Below, in pieces: positions 1 to 6,977 of a DNA stretch of 12,392 bases. The notes under the pieces are model-generated. The model searched no databases, was not told the origin of the DNA, and saw nothing but the letters and a program-made list of their open reading frames with translations. The stretch is from positions 1 to 12,392 of the forward strand of contig NWUY0300013316.1 in assembly GCA_004151065.3 (NCBI GenBank), written 5' to 3'. The translations under genes were made by a program, and so were the position numbers. This DNA comes from Larix sibirica (taxonomy: Eukaryota > Streptophyta > Pinopsida > Pinales > Pinaceae). Positions within the stretch are counted from its first letter, which is position 1. Each line of letters starts with the position of its first letter.

Positions 1-80
1 AAATGCTTAGCTTTGTTACAATATTAATCTTCATAAAATTCTAACATGTCAAAACTATGGTGATTTAAGAAAGTTTCTTT

Positions 81-234
81 CTAAGTTTTTTTATCATAGA
101 AATAAAATTGTATAGCAATTTAAATAATCTCTTTTTGCTCTTAAGGTCGGATAGAATAAATGGATCTTTTTAAGCTTTTTCATCATAAGAATAAAATTTT
201 ATAGCAATCCAAATAATCAGTCTCTCTTCTCTTA
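81..234. repeat. Imperfect direct duplication, two copies of about 65 bp
   Basis: Copy 1 (about 81-144) and copy 2 (about 168-234) share the order TTTTATCATA, AATAAAATT, TATAGCAAT, AAATAATC, followed by a T/C-rich stretch ending in CTCTTA or CTCTTA-like bases. They differ by scattered substitutions and small indels, so the duplication is not recent. The spacer is about 23 bp. No gene is involved. Confidence 0.6.
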
Positions 235-380
235 AAATTGTATACACAAATAGATATCAATAAACATTAATCATCATATATTATAGATATAATATTAATA
301 AATTTAAAAAAAAATCATTAAAAATTACAAATTAAAAACTAAAATATTAAAAAAAATGAATATCTAAAATAAAATAAACC

Positions 381-451
381 AATATAAATTTATTTTTCCT
401 AAATCAATATAAATTTATTTTATTTTTCTTAAATCAATATAAATTTATTTT
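381..451. repeat. Three short tandem units AATATAAATTTATTTT
   Basis: The 16-bp unit AATATAAATTTATTTT occurs at 381, 406 and 436. The second and third copies are each preceded by AAATC. Unit spacing is 25 and 30 bp, so this is a small irregular tandem array in AT-rich DNA. Replication slippage is the simple explanation. Confidence 0.65.
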
Positions 452-1009
452 GACAAGAGAAGAATTAAATTCCTTCAAATGTAAACTATTTTTAACATAG
501 CAAGTTTTTAAAAAATTACATCCCTATACATTAAAAAATAAAAGAAATTTATACTTATTTTTATTTTTATATAAATTTTACCTATACATATAGTTTTAAC
601 AATGTTTCATTACAACTAATGAAATCTTGAGCATCGGTCAACAATGTTGTGTCAACTTTTATTTTTATAAAGAGGATTCACATATTGGTTGTATATCTAA
701 ACCTATTCCTGTAAGGATTCATATCGTTTAAACTTTTTTATGTCAGGCGACATGAGGGACAGGTTTTATAAAAAATGACTAACTTTAATCAAAGTTCAAA
801 TTGGTTAGATATGGACACTTATTTATTTACTGTAACGTTATAATAAAATATGGTTAAAACTTTTTACAGGTTGAACACCGTCGTTCAGGTCATCCTTCAA
901 ATGGATTTGACATTTTATATTATTCAGTGTTGCATGGATAACATTCTTACTGAATATTACTTTGAGACTTTTTTTTATATGCAGGGATATAGTTGGTTTT
1001 TTTAAATGT

Positions 1010-1111
1010 GGGTTAAGAGTATTTTTTTAAATAGTGTGAATATAGTAATCTGGTATGCAGTGGTTTTTTATTATGGGTTAAGAGTATTTTTAATTGTTTT
1101 TTAAAAGTGTG
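1010..1111. repeat. Imperfect direct repeat around GGGTTAAGAGTATTTTT
   Basis: GGGTTAAGAGTATTTTT is found at 1010 and again at 1075. Each copy is followed by a T/A-rich stretch and then AGTGTGA with nearby TATA bases. The second copy carries a few extra bases. It is a local duplication about 65 bp apart, with no coding content. Confidence 0.55.
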
Positions 1112-1458
1112 ATTATAATTATAAATTTAGTAGATAAGGTGATTATAGGGTATATCATTGAATTGAGAGTAGTTAAGTATTGTAAAATTAAGTAGGGAGG
1201 AGATGTTGTGAAGTATTTAGGCAATAAAGTTATTGATTGGATTTATTTTAAATTTAAAAAGAAAATAAATATAAATATATTTTAAATTTAGAGAGTTTTT
1301 AAAAAGAGTTAAATTTTTTTTAATATAAATTTGTTATTTTTAATATTTTTAATTTGATTAAAACTATTACACTTCAAAAAAAAAAATTGATCATTATAAT
1401 TTTTTATAAATCCAAATTTAAAATAAATCTATAAACTTACATATTACAATCCAAAAAT

Positions 1459-1500
1459 TGTATTTTCTATTTTTTTGCTCTATTCTAAATAGAAAATACA
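1459..1500. repeat. Perfect 14-bp inverted repeat (hairpin)
   Basis: TGTATTTTCTATTT (1459-1472) is followed by a 14-base spacer and then its exact reverse complement AAATAGAAAATACA (1487-1500). Transcribed, this would form a 14-bp, A/U-rich stem. The arms are perfect, but the surroundings give no sign of a gene or of longer terminal repeats, so a terminator, a small MITE remnant or chance in AT-rich DNA are all possible. Confidence 0.6.
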
Positions 1501-1799
1501 TGCTCTGTTTGCTTGCTATCCCCACATTCAAAATAATTAGCTGGTTGTAGAAATGCACAACAAGGAGAAGTTGTGGTTGTGATAAGTTGCTTGGCTGAAG
1601 TTATGATTCACATGAAGAGTTCCGTAATTCAATTGGATGGTTATGGTTGTAGTGAATGGTTAAATATACCAATGAGTTAAACTTGAAGAAATGTTTATAT
1701 TTTGATAGAGTTAGACTTAAGATAGATCTATACTGATATAAATTGGGGTGAGATATTATATGATTTTAAAAATTATAAGATTAGTGAAAAATTATTTTA

Positions 1800-2290
1800 G
1801 TTTTATTTTTTTTCCACCTAAAAAAATCATAATTATATTAAAGAAAATAAAATTACATTTTTAAGATACCATCATTATATTCATATACATACATAATTGA
1901 AAACCAATAGTTTATACATAATTGAAAACCAATCAAAACTAGTCCAACAAATATGATACATAAAATTGTTAAATCTTACATCCTATACCAACCAAAAAAT
2001 GTTATAAATAAATAGCCAATATTGATCATTAGCTCACACTAATGAATTTACAAAGGACAAAACTGAAAGATTTCAGTATAGTTCGTCGATACAGATACCC
2101 CTACTATTGTAAAATCTGAAAGACAATAAGTCTCCAAAAGTTCGCTGATCGAAACAAACAACAAGAAACCAAAGTGCTTCCAGATATGGAAATAAGATTT
2201 GCCAAAGTGCTTCCAGATATGAAAATAAGCCTTCAAATCAAAGAACAGATTTCTCATACATCACAAAAAGAAGGCATGATAAAAACAATT
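1800..2290 (-). other. Probable 3' untranslated tail of the minus-strand LINE
   Basis: This lies directly downstream (minus strand) of the stop that ends the RNase H remnant at 2291. Plant LINEs have a non-coding 3' tail of some hundred bases ending in poly(A), which would appear here as a T tract on the plus strand. A T-rich stretch at about 1800-1815 could be that tail, but it is impure and I could not find target-site duplications. The left boundary is therefore a guess. The 33-bp duplication at 2170-2230 lies inside it. Confidence 0.3.
2170..2230. repeat. 33-bp tandem duplication
   Basis: CAAAGTGCTTCCAGATATG begins at 2170 and again at 2203, giving a period of 33 bp. The copies differ at few positions (for example GGAAATAAG against GAAAATAAG). 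Because the period is a multiple of three, reading frames through it show an 11-residue repeat on either strand. The frames are not otherwise protein-like, so this is best read as slippage inside the LINE 3' tail. Confidence 0.75.
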
Positions 2291-3000
2291 TTAGCTTCCA
2301 TTTACATTTTCAGATATATACCAAGTACCTTCTTGCATGAAAGATCCAGATTTGGCTAGCTCATCGGCCTTTCTATTACACTCTCTGTACACATGCTTAA
2401 TGGTCCAATTACCCACCAGGCATTATTATCTCAAAAGAGAAACCAGCTACAAATTATGATCATATTCTGACCATTTAACCACTCTACAATAATCTGGGAG
2501 TTTCCAAAAATCTGTCAAACAGTGATACCAGGCCCCACCTCCAGCCATAGCAAGAGTTTAAGAGCATTAAGTTCAGTTTTAGCAAAATTATTCGCTCTCT
2601 GCCAAAGAACTGCTTTAAAATTAAACCAATATTGATTAGAGAAATAAAGTAAGCCCCCTGCTCCACACAACGTCCAGATCACTCTGGACTGCTCCATCTA
2701 AATAAGCCCAAGGAATAGAGTAATCATCCTCTTCAACTATCACCTGAAGAAGCTAAATCTGCACTTTATCCTAAGGAAAGTATCTAAGAATACCTTGACT
2801 TTGAAAAGCACATTGAAAAAAGAGGAATAAACTTGTCTTCAAAACAGCTTAGCAAGATGTCTTGCTAGCCAAATTCTCCAAACAACTATAAAAGGAAGGA
2901 TTTGAAGTCTGCAAAAGAATCATTTAAACACCGAATCTTGAGACAGTTCTCCACCGAATCCCTGCACCATAAATTCACCAAATTTAAGGGCTTATTAATC
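2291..3000 (-). pseudogene. 5'-truncated LINE ORF2 remnant: linker plus RNase H domain
   Basis: Read on the minus strand, this is the C-terminal part of a plant L1-type ORF2. RNase H removes the RNA strand of the RNA/DNA hybrid. The pre-RNase H linker shows ILPFIVVWRIWLARH (about 2850-2900) and FEDKFIP (2823-2843). RNase H then follows: LDGA with the first acidic Asp at 2696-2698, GAGGLLYF, NNFA, the Glu of ELNALKL at 2572-2574, QIFGNSQ, and HVYRECNRKADELAK with the fourth acidic residue at 2363-2365; the frame ends at 2291. Damage includes TAG at 2771-2773 and 2753-2755, TGA at 2515-2517, and frame changes near 2840, between 2696 and 2660, and between 2480 and 2400. The usual GDS Asp is Asn (2500-2502). 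KT before ELNAL may be a 6-base insertion. Nothing earlier than the linker is recognisable, so the copy is probably 5'-truncated near 3000, as is typical for LINEs. It differs clearly in sequence from the plus-strand LINE, so it is another subfamily. Confidence 0.8.
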
Positions 3001-3270
3001 TCAAACCAAATTTGATTCTTTCTCTGACCTGCAGAGGTAACATCTACCCGGCCCTGATCGATTTTTCCTTTGAAAAACGTCCCCAGGTAAGAACTTTATT
3101 TGAGAGTAAAAACCACATGTACATCTTCGATTTGAAAGGATACTTATTTGGGGTGGGATAATTGGCACTCAAATAGTTTAGCTTTTCTCGTTATTTGTTT
3201 CCTAGATCTGGTTATAAAAACTGGCGGAATAGTAGTTCCACCTTATTTACTGGGGAACTATGTGGTGGAA
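3000..3270. other. Intergenic DNA between LINE remnant and duplication
   Basis: No gene or domain is recognised here. A small hairpin is possible: AGTTCCACC (3234-3242) and GGTGGAACT (3264-3272) are exact reverse complements with a 21-base spacer. The second arm runs into the start of the tandem duplication, and GTGGAACTGTG recurs inside copy 2 at 3571. Confidence 0.5.
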
Positions 3271-3759
3271 CTGTGTTTTTAGAGGTTTTGACCCATTTTA
3301 AAATGACCTAGATCGTCCAAATTCCAAAAAAATAACAAAAAAAAGTTATCACACGCCCACTTATTTTAGTTTTGATTTATTATTAGGTATATTTTATTTT
3401 AACTCTTTACACTATGTCAATTAAGGCAACAGGAACAAATCCAAAATGACTTTAGTCTGAAAAATAACTTTTAAATGTTAATGTGAACGTGACAAACTGT
3501 GTTCTTAAGGGTTTTGATCCATTTTAAGATACCCTAAATCATCTAAATTCTAAAAAAATAAGGAAAAGAAGTGGAACTGTGCTTCGCGGAAAAATTATCA
3601 CACCATAGGGGACGATTTGAATGCCAGTTATCACACCCCTTGATTTATTGGATATATTTTATTTTAACTCTTTACACTATATCAATTAAGGCAACAGGAA
3701 CAAATCCAAAATGACTTTAGTATGAAGAATAACCGCTAAATGTTAATGTGAACGTGACG
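3271..3759. repeat. Tandem direct duplication of about 225-260 bp
   Basis: Copy 1 (3271-3496) and copy 2 (3497-3759) are collinear. Both start CTGTGTT, pass through GGTTTTGA.CCATTTTA, AAATTC.AAAAAAATAA, TTATCACAC and TTTATTTTAACTCTTTACACTAT, share CAATTAAGGCAACAGGAACA, and end in AAATGTTAATGTGAACGTGAC. The last 100 bases are nearly identical; the first half is more diverged. Copy 2 is longer by roughly 35-40 bp because of extra sequence around 3571-3625, which itself contains another GTGGAACTGTG and another TTATCACACC. No protein is encoded. It sits about 350-800 bp upstream of the candidate gene at 4104, so a promoter effect is conceivable but not shown. It could equally be a fragment of an unknown repeat family. 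Confidence 0.85.
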
Positions 3760-3869
3760 AGCATCGAATCTTGCTGTTTGCAGTGCCAAGTATTACGTTA
3801 TTCCTTGAAATCTTGATAATGAAGATGCAGAAAACTAACCACAAGCCCTGTAACTTTATTGACGTAACG

Positions 3870-4030
3870 TAGACAGAAAGATGAAGTTGATATTCTTGAT
3901 GCCTTTATACAGTTTGACAGAATGCGTCGGCACATTGAAAACCCAGGCCCCTCGAACGTCAGAATTGCTTTACAGATGTTTATTATGGGGATTACCTTTG
4001 TACAAGTATTGGGATTCCATGACTGATTGG
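3870..4030 (+). other. Possible upstream coding exon or gene relic (weak)
   Basis: One plus-strand frame from about 3873 to the TGA at 4030 reads like protein: DEVDILDAFIQFDRMRRHIE, then NPGPSNVRIALQMFIMG, then ITFVQVLGFHD, ending in a hydrophobic stretch. An in-frame ATG is at 3922. The frame has a TAA at its upstream end, next to TAG/ACAG that could serve as a splice acceptor. Further on, a CTAAT followed by a pyrimidine-rich run (about 4057-4085) resembles a branch point and 3' splice site ahead of the 4104 gene, and GTACAAGTA or GTATTGGG near 4010 could be a donor. If so, this would be an upstream exon of that gene. The family is not recognised, and it may be chance. Confidence 0.25.
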
Positions 4031-4103
4031 ATTGGAGCCTCTTCTCAACCGGCACCTAATTATCTCTTTCTTTCTTTGGTACGAGCTTTCTTGAGTGCAA
4101 TTT

Positions 4104-4643
4104 ATGATGAAGGTTCCTGCGTGGAGACTCCTTGGCATTAGAAGTACTTTGAGCTTTGTATGGGTAGCTTCAATTTATTGTGCTTATGACAGAATGGGAG
4201 CTTTTCAATCCGGGAATGGAAACGGCCTGGATTTCCGTCCATGGTCCCATGAAAGCTTCAACAGTTCTCTTTCCAGTCCTTGTGAAACTTGTGGCAACAA
4301 TAGCTCTGTGAATTGCTTAGAAAATGGAAGTTGCAACAGGGGGCTTATTGTGGAGGCTAAGAGCTTCAAGAGACGAGAAGATCAAGAGGCTGAAGGTCCT
4401 GATCCAGGTAATGAAGTTGCTGATCCAGAAAATGTATCGGAGGCCAACGGAAGATTTCGCAGGCCCAGCTCACACCGCCACTGGATCTCTCATTTGGTGC
4501 CTAAAATCTCTATTATTTTGGTGGTAGTGACTGTGGTTGCAGTTGCAATTTGTTGTTACGTTCACGTAACCAGGCCAGATCTCTTCCAGGCTAGGAAATC
4601 TGTGGCCCTTCCGGAGAACAACGGTGCTCAGAACATATTGTAA
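4104..4643 (+). CDS. Hypothetical small single-pass membrane protein (179 aa)
   Basis: I do not recognise the family. The uninterrupted frame starts at the first of two adjacent ATGs (4104, 4107), with an in-frame TGA at 4092. The N-terminus has basic residues (K3, R8, R13), then a hydrophobic run STLSFVWVASIYCA (14-27), which looks like a signal peptide with possible cleavage after A27; a signal anchor is the alternative. Residues 50-80 hold four cysteines (C60, C63, C71, C77) among N-glycosylation sites (N53, N65/N66, N74), with another at N110. An acidic, polar stretch (91-113) and a basic one (117-126) precede a strong membrane segment of about residues 135-155 (ISIILVVVTVVAVAICCYV) and a 24-residue tail. 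This suggests a type I surface protein with a small disulfide-bonded, glycosylated ectodomain. An upstream exon is possible. There are no stops or frameshifts, but no homology evidence is available, so a pseudogene or chance frame remains possible. Confidence 0.5.
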   Translation: MMKVPAWRLLGIRSTLSFVWVASIYCAYDRMGAFQSGNGNGLDFRPWSHESFNSSLSSPCETCGNNSSVNCLENGSCNRGLIVEAKSFKRREDQEAEGPDPGNEVADPENVSEANGRFRRPSSHRHWISHLVPKISIILVVVTVVAVAICCYVHVTRPDLFQARKSVALPENNGAQNIL

Positions 4644-4763
4644 TTTATATAATTTCATTGTATCAAGTTCAAGTTGGGTGAGTATGTTTGTTTGCTCGAC
4701 TTTTCTCATCATGAAAGTGTCAATAGTTGTCCAATATACAGAGAATTTATGAAATGAATATCT

Positions 4764-5210
4764 AGATCTTATGCCATCTTATAATAACATCCTGAAAGTG
4801 TAAACAATTGTCTATGAAAGAGATCTTATGACATCTTGGAATACTTAGGTGAGTATGTTGGTTTGGGCTGGGAAGGAATCAGCAATCAAGATAAACTCAG
4901 GTTTGAGGATGTTTATTTAGGTGAATATACTTATTTGCTAAACTTTTTTCATCTTAAAAATGTTTCCATCTTATAACATCTTGAAATACCTTGAATGATT
5001 AGTCTACTTTTATCATCCTGAAAATGTCCAGATCTTACAACATCTTCAAATACTTTACTTGTTTACTCAACTTTTCCCATCCCACAATTGTGCAATGTAC
5101 AGAGATCTTATGAAATATTGGAGTACCTAGATCTTATGACATCTCAGAATAACATCCTGAAAGTGTAAACAGTTGTCCAATACAGAGATCTTATGACATC
5201 TTGGAATACC
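4764..5210. repeat. Degenerate array of AGATCTTATGACATCTTGGA units
   Basis: Variants of AGATCTTATGACATCTTGGA recur at about 4764, 4821, 4968, 5030, 5103, 5129 and 5186, often followed by AATAC. A second module, AACATCCTGAAAGTGTAAAC plus A.TTGTC, follows two of them (about 4786 and 5151). A third, GTGAGTATGTTTG..T or GTGAATATAC, appears at about 4679, 4850 and 4921. The modules recur in different orders and spacings, so this is a decayed composite tandem array rather than a simple satellite. It begins just past the stop of the 4104 gene and may be partly in its 3' untranslated region. Confidence 0.7.
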
Positions 5211-5240
5211 CTATGGACTTAAGTTCTATGGACTTAAGTT
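5211..5240. repeat. Perfect 15-bp tandem duplication
   Basis: CTATGGACTTAAGTT occurs twice, head to tail, at 5211-5225 and 5226-5240, with no mismatch. Its perfection next to the degenerate array suggests a recent slippage event. No function is suggested. Confidence 0.9.
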
Positions 5241-5976
5241 ATTAATACGAGTATGAATGTATGCTAAAAACTGTCAATCTATTCATGCAGTTATTAAAAT
5301 TATTGACGGGATTTCTCAGTTTCTTCGTTGTTAACAATAAGCTTCAGATAATTGCAAAACCTATTTCACTTCAGCGAGCAGGATTTGTTTATGTATGAAG
5401 AACTTACTAGAAATCCAGGAAAAGTATTTGCTTTTTATGCGAATTGGATGGCCGATATGCCATTCCTTTTCTTGTACTATTTATTCGCCCACTGTGCAAT
5501 GTTTTAAACAAATTTGGTTCGATCCGTTCTTAAAGTATCTTGCCGAAATGAGCGATTGATTTTAAATCTACGAAGCAACGTTGGGATCCCATGTTCAGAT
5601 TTTCAGGAGCGAAACTTTGAGATTGAATTGGTATTTTATGTTGTGTATGTAGTTGACAAGAATATGGTTGTTATTTACCTCCAGTGGAACATTTCTTTTC
5701 TGAATTCTAGGGTTTGTGTTTTATTCCATTTCCTGGATTTTAATTCCTCGTCCATTTGGTGTCCTGTTGGATTGATTCATTAGAGCATATTAGAAAGAAT
5801 ACCAAGTACAAACTTGACGGTGCAGAAAATCATTTAGGTTTAACTTTACAGAAAGGACGAAGTGCAAGATGTTGCAGAAAATAGAAATTTACATTTCAAC
5901 TTTTTCAGAGCCTTGCTTTGTTGAATAAATTGGAATTTAAGATGAATCTAATGGATTAAAACAGATATGGATGTTG
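5241..5976. other. Intergenic or intron-like DNA, no gene seen
   Basis: This stretch is somewhat less AT-rich than its flanks, with T-rich, intron-like parts (for example around 5690-5760). An 88-codon open frame exists at about 5514-5783, but it lacks an ATG start and has no recognisable motif or biased composition. I see nothing I can support as a gene. Confidence 0.5.
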
Positions 5977-6041
5977 TGCTTATGCCTAGACCATTATAAA
6001 TCTAAAATTTCTCAGTTGTACTGCTTATGCCTAGACCATTA
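5977..6041. repeat. 20-bp perfect direct repeat, 45 bp apart
   Basis: TGCTTATGCCTAGACCATTA is at 5977-5996 and again at 6022-6041. The 25 bases between are AT-rich and unrelated. The exact match at this length is unlikely by chance. It could be a local duplication or the trace of an excised or inserted element, but nothing between the copies supports an element. Confidence 0.8.
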
Positions 6042-6597
6042 AATATTTTAAATTCATGAAATGTTTTTGTTATCAAATATAGAGATAATTACGCTACAGT
6101 GTTATCAAATATATATGGAGTATCATAGATATGTGATGGATATAGACTTGATTTAGGTTTCAATGTAGTTTTAAAGTACCAATGATTAAATATATAAGAA
6201 CGTAATGAATATATTATACATTTTGAAGAATAGTAAATATAGATCAATCAAACAAATAAGAGAAAAATGAACACATTGTACTGATATTTATTTCTCTAAG
6301 AGATGTATCTTTGTTTGTTTGCCCTAAGAAGGGTTTTTTCTAAGCGTTTTTTTTATGTTATTTAGGTAACTCAAATTTTGATAAATAAATAAAAGAAATT
6401 ATTTTAAAGAAATATAAAATTTATTCATTCAAAAACAATATAAATTACAAATGTGGTTTAATTTTAACAATAATTTTAATCATTTATCTTATTTTAGATA
6501 TTTTAATAACTAGTATAAATTCATCTTAACTCTACTAAAAGTTGAAAGAGATCAAATCCTTTAAGGTGTAAACATTTCTTTAAATTTTGAACACTAT
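6042..6597. other. AT-rich intergenic DNA, no gene seen
   Basis: No open frame or known motif of note. TTATCAAATATA occurs at about 6069 and 6103 as a further minor repeat. Base composition is similar to the left end of the window and contrasts with the more GC-rich LINE that starts near 6840. Confidence 0.55.
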
Positions 6598-6707
6598 AAA
6601 AGGTTTGTACCTCAAAGGATTGGATTGCTTTGAACTCTAAAAAAGGGTTTTTAAAAGGTTTGTACCTCAAAGGATTGGATTGCTTTGAACTCTAAAAAAT
6701 GGTTTTA
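6598..6707. repeat. 55-bp tandem duplication
   Basis: The unit begins AAAAGGTTTGTACCTCAAAG at 6598 and again at 6653 and continues through GATTGGATTGCTTTGAAC and TCTAAAAAA. Identity over about 48 bp is complete; the copies diverge only after the A run (GGGTTTTT against TGGTTTTACC). This is a recent local duplication just upstream of the LINE. Confidence 0.9.
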
Positions 6708-6839
6708 CCTTAAAATATTTGATTGCTCTAGCTAGACACTTGATAGCTATAAAAATAAGATTGATTTATGCTACTTTATTTTATTATAATGATCCTCTTT
6801 ATCTAATTTTTTAGTTTTTCATTTTTATTAAAGTTATTT

Positions 6840-6977
6840 TTTTTCTTTCTATACGGGGGTCTACTTCTGGAAAGGGTTTTCGAAGGTTTTTTTGCAGGAC
6901 AGCTGTCGCGGGTGACAGGTGGTCAGATGTGTGTGAGGCGGTACTGTTGGTACCCTGTAAAGTGACAGGTGTGGCAT
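6840..6977 (+). promoter_or_regulatory. Probable LINE 5' untranslated leader
   Basis: This is the stretch between the composition change and the ORF1 ATG. In L1-type elements the promoter is internal and lies in the 5' leader, so promoter activity is expected by family knowledge, not seen here. It has a T-rich run followed by ACGGGGG, and GTGACAGGTG occurs twice (about 6912 and 6962). An in-frame TGA at 6963-6965 closes the ORF1 frame upstream. The exact 5' end is not defined. Confidence 0.4.

Larger units (their letters stand above)
1..1458. other. AT-rich intergenic DNA, no gene seen
   Basis: This stretch is strongly AT-rich, with many A and T runs. I see no open frame of convincing length or composition on either strand. 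It holds small imperfect duplications (81-144 against 168-234; 381-451; 1010-1038 against 1075-1111), described separately. No RNA gene, promoter or transposon protein could be recognised. Old, decayed transposon DNA is possible but cannot be shown from the sequence. Confidence 0.6.

Noticed and set aside
2048-2359. Short open frames on both strands over the 33-bp duplication
   Set aside because: They lie in the LINE 3' tail. Their repeat of 11 residues comes from a 33-bp DNA duplication, and neither shows any known motif.
2484-2697. Two overlapping minus-strand frames as separate small genes
   Set aside because: Both are pieces of one decayed LINE RNase H, in different frames because of indels.
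3798-4055. Minus-strand frame of 85 codons
   Set aside because: It is antisense to a more protein-like plus-strand frame and shows no motif or membrane or signal pattern of its own.
3881-4141. Plus-strand 86-codon frame starting at 3881
   Set aside because: It overlaps both the possible upstream exon and the membrane-protein gene in another frame, and its composition looks random.
4764-5210. CRISPR-like array
   Set aside because: The units are degenerate, unevenly spaced and without uniform spacers, and the window is plant nuclear DNA.
5514-5783. Plus-strand frame of 89 codons
   Set aside because: No ATG at its start, no motif, and T-rich intron-like composition.
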